Assembly: GCA_016859345.1 (NCBI GenBank)
Contig: CM029126.1
Span: forward strand, 5,914,527 to 5,978,526
Length of the DNA stretch: 64,000 bases
Direction of reading: 5' to 3'
From: Istiophorus platypterus
Taxonomy: Eukaryota > Chordata > Actinopteri > Istiophoriformes > Istiophoridae
In this document: positions 24,857-36,985 of the stretch, piece by piece
How positions within the stretch are numbered: the stretch's first letter is position 1
Layout of the letters: every line of letters begins with the position of its first letter
The notes under the pieces: generated by a model
The model's input: the letters and a program-made list of their open reading frames with translations, nothing else
Database searches by the model: none
Told to the model about the DNA's origin: nothing
Translations under genes and position numbers: made by a program

Positions 24857-25518
24857 TCCTTTGCAGATATTAAGTGCGCATCTCCTCCCCTTCTCTGGAT
24901 CCTGTACATCCTCCAATTTTTTTTTTAGGGACCCCTCCTCAGCTCCACAGTGGGTGACAGAACCGTGGGAATTTTTCTAAAAACTCGAAGGAAACAACAA
25001 CAACAAAAAAAAAACCCACAACTTGTTTGAAGCTGGTGGGGCTCATCGGACGTGAGGGAGCAGCGGGGGCTTTGTTTCACTTGAGGTACAGATGGATAAA
25101 TGTCCTTATCTTCCCCCAGAAGGGGTGAAAGTGCCGTAAGGTGTGTCCGATGTTCTGCGCAAAAACCTCCGCGTCGCGCGTTTCTTCTGGTTGCGTGTGG
25201 TGCAGTTTGGACACACGACGAATCTCGTCTTCATTTATTCACCTAAATGATACTTTCTGATCATGCACCGTTTGTGCGTCATAGGTTTAGATTTCGTCTC
25301 TTTCCTATTATTTATTATGAATATAACAAATCGGACGGCATTTTCAAATACGATACAAAAAAATTAATAATGAGAACGTTAATTTGAGGAGAAGTTGGGT
25401 GACGCAGCATCTGCGGTCCACCCACAGACAGACGTCTGAACGGAGAGGACGCGGTAATTTATGTGCGTCAGGATGCAGGCAAGGATGAAAGGGGATTTTT
25501 AAACAGGGTCTGGCCTTG

Positions 25519-25544
25519 GTCTGCTCTGCTCTGCTCTGCTCTGG
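25519..25544. repeat. TCTGC pentanucleotide repeat
   Basis: Four to five tandem TCTGC units. Confidence 0.8.
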
Positions 25545-26067
25545 CTCACATACTGACTCCACCGAAGGGCATTCGTGTCATTTTTCTCATGCAAGTGTCT
25601 CAGGCCCCCATTTTGTTTACATGATATCATCACCTGCTTCCCTTTTCATCCTGCAGTGTGCGTGATAGTTTTTTAGCAGTAGCATGGTTGAATACTAACA
25701 ATACCACAGCTTCCATGATCAAGATTTGAACAAAATCCTCACTAATTGATGTATTTGATTCTGCCAATTTATTTATCATCAAATATAAAAAGGGAAGATT
25801 TTTCCATATGATAAAGTTAAACTCTCTTTCATATGTTATTAGATTATAATATAATGCATTTCATAACCTACTGGGATTCTGGATGCGTAAAAATAGTGCA
25901 GTGTTCTATAGAAAATGGTCTTTTTATGTGGAGAAAGATGTGAAGGTTCATTAAAAAGCCCTTAAAGCATATTTTTTTCTGTAAATGAACTGTGGAGACT
26001 CACTAAACATATTTTAGCACCACGGTCTTCATTATAATAAGTAGGTATATGTTAATATTCATCACTG

Positions 26068-26265
26068 GTGGTTCCCAATTTGGGGTCTGAGATCCCTCCA
26101 AGGGATCACAAGGTAAATCAAAGAGGCCATAGGAGGATTGTTGTTACAGGAAAAAGAAAAACAGTTCTCCTGTGCAAATTAATTTTTTGGGCCTTTTATC
26201 TAGTCCTTTTATTGTCTTATTTGATTCTTGATAGATGGATTTCTTCTGGTCTCTACCCATTATTC
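26068..26265. repeat. Dispersed repeat with 'ggttcccaatttggggtc' end
   Basis: Left end and the following 'gatcacaaggtaaatc' match in order a second copy at about 33137-33255 ('cacaagataaatctgag'). It resembles a common teleost hAT-derived short element; the family name is not certain. It lies 0.2-0.4 kb upstream of the 26.5 kb coding start. Confidence 0.55.
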
Positions 26266-26476
26266 AAATCTGAGAAATTTATAGGGGAAAAACTGGTGGA
26301 ACTGCTCATAGCTTGAAATCCTACACATCCCTTTGAATATGGGTTGTTTGTGACACTTTTTCATGAATATCTTAACTGAATAAAGACGATGACCTTCATG
26401 TGCTATAGCCTGTTATCTTCCTCCACAAGGTTTACTGATGTTTGACAATAGATTTCATCCCTCTGTGTTTCAGATC

Positions 26477-27842
26477 ATGTCCAGGTCATTGGAGAGGGTT
26501 GTGGCCCAGAAGAAGGAGGCCATCGAGGCAGTGATGGACATGTTCGAGAGGGGCGCCGAGGTGCTGGCAAGCACCGTGGGCGAGCTCTTCCCCCTCTGCG
26601 AGGCTGCTGCTCCCGTCCTCCGCATGGCCTTGGACAACGTCGAGAGCAAAGAGGTCTTCTATGTCAAAGAGCAGTTCCTGGCGGTGCGGAACAAGCTCGA
26701 CGTGCTCTCCGCCCAACTGGAAGACATTGACTGCGAGATCAAGAAGGGGAGACTGGACTCCCAGTACTTCTCCGTGGAGGAGAACATCAGGAACCAGTTT
26801 AGGAAGTATATGGACATCTTGGAGGCAAAGCAGCAGTTCAGGGAGGTGAAGACCAGGCTTTTTCTGGAGCACTTTGCTAAAACTGGGGGAGAGAAGAACC
26901 TGTTTGTGCTGTATGATGCTTTGATGGGTACCAACAGCTTTGGAGAGCCGGTTTTAGAGGTGGTAGACAGGTAAATTTTTGGGGGGCATAATTACATTAA
27001 AGCATTTACTGCAGCCCTTATATTTTACTTTTATTCTTTTGCATGATTTAAACAGCCATACCAACCTAAAAAGTTGGGCTTATTCAGATGCACAAATTTC
27101 AAATGACTCCGGATAGAAAAAACAGATAAATAACTAATGTCTGTTTTGCAGGTATGTGGCGAGGAACCGGCGCCTCCTGGAGGATTTCTGTGTTCGGATG
27201 AAGGAGCTCCTCTGTTTGGGCCTGATTGCTCTGCTGGGCCACTGTGCCTTAACCCAAGGCCAAGAGGAAGAAGAGGACAAAATACGAGAGTGGAGCGGCA
27301 AAATTGAAGAAGTAGAGTCCAGGATGAAGACGACCATTGAGTCCTGTATTGCTGCCTTCCCAGATCAAGCAAAACTAGATGCCCAGCGACTCCTGCAAGA
27401 GAAGGGCGAAGAAAACCTGCAAGATGCGACTCAGCAGCTCCTAGAGTTCTTGGTGAAAAAGTATGATTGGGTTAGCTGGTCGGTGAGGCTGATCAACCAC
27501 TCTGGCAGCACATACCGCAACTGGCGAGCAGGGGAGCACTTCCACCACGTGGCAGGACAGAACTGGTTCGAGGTGCTGCAGGTCAACAACATAAACCTGG
27601 TGGTGTCGTACAGCACCAAACCCCGGCCGGTGCCCCGCGACTGCATCCTGCAGGCGATGGAGGGTCCGGGGAAGAAGGGGAACGCCCCGGCGGTGGTGGA
27701 GGTGTTGGAGAAGCAGCTGTGCGGGTTTGTCGTGCACGCCGTCAGTCGACACAAGGAGTCCGCGGCTGCGTGGAGCTTTCCGGAGGGATGTCACTACTGG
27801 GAGAGGCACAAGAACGTGGCTGTGTGTGTGCACTCCGAGTAA
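26477..27842 (+). CDS. rpz-like: Rapunzel-like protein, long form with one coding intron (394 aa)
   Basis: Exons 26477-26970 and 27152-27842 join in phase 2 (donor GTAAAT, acceptor tttgcag), giving 394 residues. The start is three bases after an acceptor (gtgtttcag, ending 26473), so an upstream noncoding exon is expected. Hydrophobic segment at residues 28-52, core QYFSVEENIRNQFRKYMD at 96-113, and second hydrophobic segment LLCLGLIALLGH at 184-195. A separate C-terminal domain begins at LVKKYDWVSWSVR (near 266) and ends with HYWERHKNVAVCVHSE. It aligns nearly gap-free with the 46.7 kb paralogue. The 181-base intron falls after codon 164, between EVVD and YVARN; the two other long members have no intron there. 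Family role rests on zebrafish rapunzel genetics only; molecular activity unknown. Confidence 0.85.
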
Positions 27843-27849
27843 AGCTGCC

Positions 27850-29825
27850 ACATGTCTAAGATTTTAGCCTTTCACTGCAAAGGGGTGCATTCAAATTGAG
27901 ATACTATAGATTTGTGCTGCCCGTCCATCGGCAAGACATAAGGTGAGAATATCAGTATATAAGTATGTAAAAATTGAAAATATCGAATCCCATAAAATAG
28001 GGATGGACCTATCCGATACCTTGAATTGGTATCAGCACGATATACGGATCTTATCAGCCAATACCCTGAGAGTTTACACATCAGAAGCACTAGGAGGGTG
28101 CATCTCCATTGGAAACAGTATTTCACTCTTTTATTAAAGTAGTTTAATCACACATGCACTTTTATTATCTTTACTAAACAGTAGGTATATGAATAATAGG
28201 CTTATTTGAAGTAAATTTATTTATTTATGTTACTGCTGTTTAAGTGCTTGTATATTATAAACTATGTCCAACCAGTTTGCTTATAACTATGAGACTTTTT
28301 TGACACTAACACTGAGCTGTATATAAAGAATGTGAAGATCCTATAGCATACAGTAATAATTCAGTCCTCCCATGAGAAACAGCTTCTTCACCTACAGCTC
28401 TGAGGAGGTGGTTTTGCTGAGGCTGCATCTACAGAGCTGTGCTCCCATTTTGTCTGTGCTCAGCGGGCTGGCCTACATAACTCTGATGGGGAGTGCAGAG
28501 GTTACGTTCTCAGGCATGAAAAAACAAGGGGCTTGGAGTCTGGCACTGGAGACGTGACAATGTGCCTTGTGTTCCAAACACTTTCAGACCACTGAAAACC
28601 ACTGAACCCGAGTGCAACTAGTGCCGTGCCTTTAAATTATGTAATGGCTTGAGGCCTGTCGTTTCAGCCTGGATAAGAGGTTTTTTAGATTTTTCATTAG
28701 TGCATTTTAATTTTTTAACATTTGGTGATAGATGAAAACTGCTGTGTTGTTTTATCCTTCCCAGTGAAATGTGATGACTGATTTGTATGGTTTTCTACCT
28801 CTACTTACTTTATCTTTTATAATATCCCTTCTCACACGAAACATTCACACCTTTTTTTGCATATTTCAAACACACCACTGTGATTTTTACCAGAGATTTA
28901 AAATCACTTCACTCCCTAAGCATCTCTCACACGCCACTTGTAATTAAGTGGGGAGGTTTATATTAACTGTATTATGCCAGTTGGTGAAATAGAACAGTAA
29001 AATGGGTATTTATTTCCATCAAAATGTCACGTATCAATACTTAAACCGCATTAGCTTCTATATACATATCAAATCTCACTAAGAATTAGCGCATGACCAT
29101 TGGTCTCCATTTTTTTTTTTTTTGCCTTATGACAATTAATGACCAAATACAAATAGTTAATGGATGTGTAAACAAGTATAATCTAATATCTGCCTCTCTT
29201 CTCTTGTACAAATGTGATTTACGCAGCACTGTTAGTGTCTGTGCCCATTAAAAGTGAGGCAGTGCACCCTCAGCAACAGGGACTCCGTCTAATTTAATTG
29301 ATATTTACACATAAGTCAGCATTTCCTGACCACAGCCCCAGTCTAGTAGTCTATGAATCACCGTCAGCAGAGCTGATATCCTGCAGACGAGCAGTAAAGT
29401 GCTCTGCTTAGCAGGATGGTATCGGTCATAATGCCTGGTGCAGGTGCAGACTAGCGTGGAGACGGCCATCATTTCATATCTCAGTGGATCTGGAGGGTCC
29501 TTAGCTGCTCTGTCATACATCAAGTCTGTCAGAATCCATTATCTGTGTTATCTGTGACATACATCACAGCGCAGGAGGAAGTGGACTGTTTTGAATCAAC
29601 ATGAGGTTTCTCTCTGCGCAGCGTAAGATGACTGCTGCTGAAGAGACAAGGTTGTTGTGAGGTTCAGTGGCATCGTTTGTAAAAATGGTTTCAAATGATC
29701 AGGTTTGTGCATTTAACCAATTCTAGCAAAAACGGCTCATTTGATTTTTGATTGCTGGTGAATACAAACTTTTTTCCAGAAGGGATTAAATACAAAACAC
29801 AGTCTGTTAAAGATTTGAGCAGTCA
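27850..29825. other. 3' flank of 26.5 kb gene, no further gene
   Basis: AT-rich DNA. No clear AATAAA occurs near the stop; a weak ATTAAA variant sits near 28132. Open frames here are short and not protein-like. Confidence 0.4.
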
Positions 29826-29829
29826 CACA

Positions 29830-30740
29830 CTTCTGTTATTTGTGAGATAAGAATGATATCAATCTCATGTCAGCACATTGAATATGAAGCTGGAGTCAAG
29901 GGACGCTTAGCCTAGCAAATTCAGTTTTAGTTTATTTGCACGAATAATAAAACAAATAAAAAATAATAGTGCATTAAAAGAGTAGAAAAGATTTTGCTGG
30001 TGATATTTAATAACTCCTACAGGACACAAGATACATATACATCTCAATAACTACTTAAAAAAATACCAGGAGAAAAAAAAAATCAAGTAGTTTCAAGCTA
30101 AACATAAAGATTGGAAGCAGGGGAAAAGCAGTTAACCTGGCTCCAGCCAAAGTTTAAAATATACCTACCAGCACCTCTCAAGCTCACTTTTATATCTAGT
30201 TTGTTTCATTCACACAAAATCTGGAGCATAAATATAACAATTAGCTATTTCACAGTCAAGATATAGTTGAAAGCATAGATCCTTGTAAATCTACTTCTAG
30301 TTGTTTTTACACTTTATGTTCAGATTATAGAAGTGAGATATAAGGTGAGGATAGGTGGATTTTGTTAATGTTGGACAGAGCCAGGCTAATTGTTTCCCCC
30401 TGTTTCCAGTCTATGCTAGGCTGAGATAACTGGTCACAGACTATAGCTTCATAATTAATAATTCCTCAGTAAGGAAGCTAATAGCGTACTTCCCAAAACA
30501 TGGATGTGTGCCCGTATATTGGTGATCTTAAGTGGTGTTGTAAGGTGTAGGCAGATTTTTGGACACTAAAGAGAATCAAGCAAGCAGTTTCCCCTTGCTT
30601 CCACTCTTCATGCTCAGCTAAGCTAATCACCTGCTTGCTCCAGCTCCATATTTAACATAAAGACATGGAAGCGGCATCTACTCATCTAAATCTGGACGGG
30701 AAAGCGAACAAGTATATTCTAAAAAGACACTGGTTTAATC
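29830..30740. repeat. Composite of palindromic dispersed repeats with an internal insertion
   Basis: A plus half begins near 29846 ('tgatatcaatctcatgtcag') and reaches 'cttagcctagc' at 29916, then resumes at 30103 with 'cataaagattggaagcag'. The 186 bases between look inserted. A minus half lies at about 30345-30460, and another minus half at 30550-30740 ('cagctaagctaatcacc'). Confidence 0.6.
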
Positions 30741-30744
30741 TGAG

Positions 30745-32080
30745 GTTTTCTGTATCCAGACTGGTTGGAGTGTGTAGAAAATGTAAAACCTGTCGTTGTT
30801 CTGTGGAACTGTCAAAAAAAAGGGGGGGGCTACGTTTCAAAATGGCAGATTTAACTTTATATGGATGTGAACACTCTAAAACCTTAAGCTCTTCATTTAA
30901 TTCCGAAACAAATACGTTGGAGAACAAAACCAAAACAATGTGTCACTGCCCAGGGACGTATGGACTGAGCTGTCTATAAAAACACAACATCGCACCTGCT
31001 TCCTTGTTCCCTGACAGGTGACTAACACACTTTGCTGCCTTTCGATATATCCGCACTCATATCTGCGTTTGAAAAGACAGAAAACACGGAGCAGAAGGAC
31101 AACAGATGACAACAGATGACAACAGATGGACGCGCCGGACAACAGCCCTGTCTTCAGACACACAACAGGACCAGTCGCAGAGAACGGGACCATTAAAATG
31201 TCGCAGCACTACACGACGATCAAAACCCACGAGTGTGTGCAACACCTGCAACTGCTGTTTGACAGTAATTAAAAGAAACCGTTGTCATCCTACTCTCTTC
31301 TTTTTATTAATTCATGGTGCAGTTGGATGTTATTTTACATTATTACCAGGAGCATTAGGTCTTTTCTCGGGTTTTCCCCTGTGTAGAGGTGGAGAACAGT
31401 GGCAGCCTGTACTTTAAGCCAGTGGATTCATTAGTGGTTGTGTGGGCTCTGCCTAGGTAACAACTATTGATCCAAGAGGCTCTTCCCCTGCATAAAAGGC
31501 TCCGGCTGTGGTTGCCCGTCAATCCTGACTGTCGTCATGGGAAGGCTGAAGCATCCTTCACTGACGAGATCTAATGCATCCATCCGAATGCCGCGGGAGA
31601 CGGAGTTGGATTGGTTTTTTTTGGGGGGGGGGGTTGCGGTTGAGGGAAGGTTTCAACGTTTTCTGAGTGAAAGAGTGACATCTGGTGAGGGAACGGCACC
31701 AGAGGTGGTTTGCAGACAGAGGGCGCTATCAACAAACAGATCTGCTGGAACCGTCAGTTTATGAATTGCAATCAAGAAATTCCACAGTTACATCTTAGAG
31801 CATCTGTTGCCAAGATGAGGAATTTAAAAACAAATTTTTTTTGACCGTTTTATGTTTTTGCTCAGTCGTTAATTTTCATGAGATTTACTCTCACTTTACA
31901 CTGTGAGAATACACATGGTCACAGTATGTGAGTGTTTTACATGAGACTGCTGATCACCCTGTTCCTGATTTTTACCATTTACTAGAAAATCTATAGGCAG
32001 CGGTGACAGTGTGTGTTTCCCTTTTCTCTGCTGGGACTTTAGGCTTTGGCTCAATACTGCAATGCTGGTTTTAAAAGATA
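30745..32080. other. Intergenic, no gene supported
   Basis: Contains three short 'acaacagatg' units at 31098-31128 and G-runs at 30824 and 31623. Open frames 30665-30979 and 31106-31417 lie partly in repeat sequence. No splice-supported coding segment. Confidence 0.4.
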
Positions 32081-32083
32081 ACG

Positions 32084-32084
<1 letters not shown>

Positions 32085-32136
<52 letters not shown>
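32085..32136. repeat. TA dinucleotide microsatellite
   Basis: About 52 bases of TA. Confidence 0.95.
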
Positions 32137-32137
<1 letters not shown>

Positions 32138-32886
32138 CACAAAAAAACCCTTTTAGTTCATAAAACCAGCATCCCAAAAAAAGCTCTCCACTCCCATCAA
32201 ACTGAATCACTTCAGCTCCAAGAGGAGATAGCAGCCAATATCAATATTTCATAAACAAAAGGAAAGACTGGATGGAGGCTAGAGTCAGAGTGGCCCTGCA
32301 GGGGAGAGTCGATCAATGGCGGGGTGGCTCCGGCGGCCGATGTCTGCCAATCCTGGCCCACGCAGGATAATACGATTACCCATCAGTCTGAGCGAACCAT
32401 CGACCAGCCTGCTGCTCTTTGAGCGGACTAATCCAATAAAAAGCATTAAAACATTTGTTCGGTGACACGCTGGCTGCAGGTCCGAGCCCAGAACTGAGGC
32501 CTGACTTAAAGGTCCTGCCTGGTTGGAGATTCTTACTGTTAAGGTTTTAGTCCCAAAGGACATATGGCTTTTTTTCCAGACCTAATGTAATTTTATAGTT
32601 GTTTTAGGTCACAAATGTAATCAAGAGTTTTCTTAATACAAAAGCAAAACACACTGTACCTGATAAAGGTCGACTTGATGTGGATACACTGTAGGTCAGT
32701 TAAATGATGCTCTTAGCTGAATAGACTTGTGAGGTGGATTTTTCAAATTTTTCAAAACGCAGAATATGACACTTGGTAGGTTACAGTTTGAAAAGCATAG
32801 CTCATCTAATCAAGTCAAAGTAGGATTTAAATGCAGTTAGCAAATCCTCATAAATGCTGTATAGAAAAAAAATGTAAAAATGAAAT

Positions 32887-33540
32887 AGAGTGGTGAAAGA
32901 AGAACTCAGATCCTTTACTGAAGTAATATCACCAGTGCCATGGTGTAAAAATACCCCATCACAGTAAAAGTCCTGTACTGAAAATGTTAAAAGCACAGAG
33001 GTATTATTGGAGTAAATTTACTTAAAGCATTAACAGTGAAAGTATTTGTTTTGTAGAATAGCAGCATTTTTCATTGTAGCTGGTCAAGGTTGAGCCATGT
33101 TTAACACCTTAATATACAGTCAGGAAGTTTAGGCCAGTGGCTCTCAACCTAGGGATCAGGTCCCTCCAAAGAGTCACAAGATAAATCTGAGGGGTCCTGA
33201 GATTATTAATGGGAGGAATTCACAAATATATATGAATTTTTTGTCTTTTCCATTTTGTGTGTGTGTGTGTGTTTGTGTGTGTGTGAGAGAGTGAGAGTGT
33301 GAGAGAGTGAGAGAGAGAGAGAGAGGATTGCTTATTGGATTGATCTGTTTTTGGTTGAACAGCTAACAAATTAATAGATATCAAACAGGACAGGAAGCCC
33401 CTCTGCTTTATTCTAAAAGGTGAAAAGCAAAAAAAAATTTTTGACTCACTATTGTATTGGAGTGGAAGTATTAAATATCATTAAATGGAAATACTTAACA
33501 GAAATTAAGTAAATATACGTAGTAACCTTCCAGAGCTGCA
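32887..33540. repeat. Palindromic 'agtaaaagtac' element with a nested repeat
   Basis: Left part has 'cagatcctttactgaagtaa' and 'cagtaaaagtcctgtactga'; right end has 'taaatggaaatacttaacag' and 'agtaaatatacgtagtaacc'. The 'ggtccctccaaagagtcaca' repeat (see 26.1 kb) sits inside at about 33137-33255, next to a GT/GA simple repeat (33256-33324). A better-kept copy of the outer element is at 43.3-44.1 kb. Confidence 0.55.
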
Positions 33541-33544
33541 TCTA

Positions 33545-36020
33545 CTCACTGCATTTCCCTCCAAAGATGTTTGAGAGTATTAGATTCGAAAACAACCTCA
33601 TTAGCTAGCCGCTAGCTTACAAGCCGACATTGTCTCAAGAAAAATCTGTCAGATGTGGGCTGTCAGTTTTGATTAATTAGTTCTCAGTAAAAAACAGGAC
33701 AGGAAGTATTTACGCCTACTGGGTAATGTTGAGAGAAGTGGGTTTTACCTTTAGAAATGCGACCAGCTGTCCAGTTGAGATCTTTCAGAAGGTGTGTGTT
33801 GTTGATACTTCGCCAGTTACAGGGGCTTTAGTAACCAAAGAACTGAATGTAAAATAAATAACCTGGCAAACATACCTGACTTTTGACAGTAGTCCAGCCT
33901 CAGTTAAACTGCTATACCATAAAACAGGGCCTTCCTCAGGGTGAATTACAGGTTGCACCAAAAACCCCAACCCTTATACAGCCTAGAGAACAAGATGGCT
34001 GCCTCGCTGCCAATTATCCAATGAGAACCTGACACATTAAAGGATGCTGCAAGCCCAGAAACAGAGATTTCAAACTAAAGGCGCAAAACGATATGTTGGA
34101 TAAACATCAAAACGTACAACACAGTCACAGAGCACAAGTACTGGAAACCAGAATAGTGTTTAGACCTAAGTAAGGAAAAAAGCTAAAACAACAAATCTCT
34201 CTTTTATTAAACATTAGATAAATAAGAGGGATGAATTTTCATTCTTTAAATGAGGGCTATGTGGTTTTTGTGCATTACTAGAAGTTTTTATTATTTTAAA
34301 TTCGTTATTTACTCAGATCTTTAACAATATCCTTATTAGATTCAATTTTTTGTCCGTCTCTTTGGCAGCTTTTATTGTTTATTCAACACTTTGTCGTAGC
34401 CTTGTTTTACTTTGAAATGACTGTGTTTGGGAGTTCGGCATCCTTTAGAGACTGGACTTTTATGTTTGAAGTTCCAATTTGGTATTTGACAAATATTCAG
34501 TCACATTGAAGCATATATCTGCCACTCAGAAATAATCAACTGAGCAGGTTTGTCCACTTGGTCAGTTGTTATTCACATGGTTATTCGTTGTCCGAGTTCC
34601 AAAAAACCATGGGTGGAGTGGACACACGTAGTAACATGTAGTGTTAAAGCTGACATCCGTACATTTCTGACAGAGGTTCTAGTTTTATGTTTTTGAAGTT
34701 GTTCCAAACCATCCAAAAATTGTCATTATTTTCCAGGGAATTGATCATAAGTAGTGATGGAAATGGACTACGCAGATGCCAGCTTTAAATGCATATGTTT
34801 TAAAAGGGCCTCTATGTGTCTGGAATGTTTGGGGAATCCATCTATTGTAAAGCTTTTAAGTGGAAATCCACCGGGTGGTAAACACATGTCTTGGCCATCT
34901 GCAGAGCCTCAGAGTTTCCCTGGTGTTTTCCAGCACGCCCTTTTCTCCTCTGATGCCCTCCCCGTCCGCCCGCCCCCTTCAAGGTCCCATGTAGTGTCAC
35001 CCAACACCCCCCCCCCCCCCCCCATCACCGAACACACACACACATAGGCACACAGGCGCACACACAAACACACACAAAAATGTAGTCAGATTCTTGTCTT
35101 CCTCGTTTTGCAGGAGGTCAGCGGCCCTGTCGGGACTGAAGAATCTCAAAACATTAATCTGTGTTCCTGTTTCCCCAGCTTTACTTACCTCGCTCTCTGT
35201 GTTTCTGCTGCTAACCCTTCTGTCTTTCCTCATTTGCAGTCTGCTGCTCTTTCCCTTTCTTCCTGTCCTCCCTCGTCCTTTCATTCTTTGTTTAAGTTAG
35301 GACAAAAACCTCAAAAAGGCCTAAAAACTCCTGTATGTTCTGCAAAGGAGAGAAAAACACTTGGTACATATTGTAGTAATCAGGAAATGATAAATAAAAG
35401 ATCCCAGACTGTCAGAAAGTTGGAACATTTGTCGGATTATGTTGCTGGTTTTGATCTGACAGAAGAATGCAAGAATACTTTTATACTCTAAAAAGATACT
35501 GTGGCAATCATTAGGAGAAAAAAAATCTCCTTTCCTTGGCTTCATCCATAACAGCTACTGGTGAGTTAGGTGAGTTCGATTGTGCAACACGAACAGAACT
35601 TACAGGGGAGGTTAAGTTGTGGATAATGACCCCAGAGGAATAAAAGCGTGAGAAAGAGGAAATGAAAGAGGGGAGAACCAGGAAATGCCACATTGCAGAG
35701 AGTCTTTGCCTCCGGTGGGTTGATCTATCAAAATCTACATCAAATCCTCAGGAGGATGGCAACAGATACAGCGATGTGGGGGGCTTTAATAGGTAATGAG
35801 ACTGAACTCTCAGTCCTGCCAATTTCAGCAAAGTGTTTTTAAAAAATGAAGACAAAGGTTTGGCCCCTGGAGCTGATCCTGCTTTAGTGAGAAAAGTGCA
35901 ACCTTGTTTTCCAGATCGTACAATCGTACACTTCCAGTCTGTTCTTCCATGTTTACATTTGCCCAATTTATGTTCACAGGCAACATTTCTTCAGCTGGGG
36001 GAGGTGCTGCATTTTTTACC
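33545..36020. other. Intergenic, no gene supported
   Basis: A poly-C tract (35008-35024) and neighbouring CA repeats are the main structure. Open frames 34754-35047 and 35108-35491 lack splice sites and protein-like composition. Confidence 0.4.

Positions 36021-36025
<5 letters not shown>

Positions 36026-36070
<45 letters not shown>
36026..36070. repeat. CA dinucleotide microsatellite
   Basis: Uninterrupted (AC)n of about 45 bases. Confidence 0.95.
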
Positions 36071-36071
<1 letters not shown>

Positions 36072-36939
36072 GGCATAAGGAGTTAGTCGGGGGCAGATGA
36101 TGGTGCAGGCCTTTGATACTTAGGTTTAGGAGTTTGGTATCGGTTATGCGTAAAATAAACACAATGTGCCTCACACTTCATGGCCGTTTTGGCCCTTGCA
36201 AATGTCCATGAGCATCAGGTTCTGCCCAAAATGTATTAATAATACAACATAATCATAATTTTTTTCATAATTTTTCATAATTTTGGAGACAGGTTGGAAA
36301 ACTGTCATTTACTACTTCCCAATACCCATCATCACCCTCTTTTCCTCTGCATTTTTTCATTATTTACCTTTGGTCTTCAGCAGCAGTTTAAATAGAGCTA
36401 GTGTTTGTTTAATAGTTGTGGCAACAGTTTTCAAGCAGAGGATTTTGAAACTTCCTGAAACTGAAAATAAATATTAACACACCCAAAAACCAGGCTGATC
36501 TTCAGCTCAGGTTGTAACATCGTTTTCCTACTAGCGCCTTGACCCCAGACTGACTGCAACAAAAAGATGGTGAGAGAAAAATTTTTCACCAGTTTCCCAT
36601 ATTGTGTTGTGCCATCTGGCTTCATTCACCAGAGACACCTAAACTGTCTTTGCATCCCTGCTTGTGATGAAACGTAACATGTTTTTATTCAGAGCTGGGT
36701 ATAATATACTGTGTGAACTGGATGCGAGAGGAAAGGGTGATTAGCTGGAGCTGTTATTTAGTCTTGGAGGAGAAACTCCTGCATCAGATACGGGTAAAAT
36801 TTGGGTTTTTTTGTGTAGGAGTCTGTAACTAACACAGTGGGGTTTTCTAAAGAAGCAACATTATAATTTAAGGAGGAGGCCAGGGGTGGGTGGGGTGACA
36901 ATGTGTAACCTCAACATCCAGGGTGGTGCTGGGAGTTCC

Positions 36940-36985
36940 CCCCAAGCCAGAATATAAATAGTCCCCTGGGCTGTTTTGTCTGTCC
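36940..36985 (+). promoter_or_regulatory. Candidate TATA-box promoter
   Basis: TATAAATA at 36953-36960, preceded by a C-rich segment and followed by 'gtcccctgggctg'. It lies 3.3 kb before the 40.3 kb rapunzel-like coding exon. The same bases could serve as a MEF2-type site. No donor is obvious close downstream, so support is weak. Confidence 0.25.

Noticed and set aside
24682..24980. Several overlapping Ser/Leu- and Arg/Glu-rich open frames on both strands
   Set aside because: They are translations of a CT simple repeat.
31098..31128. Three 'acaacagatg' units as a possible direct-repeat array
   Set aside because: Too short and few to be a CRISPR or functional array; ordinary slippage.
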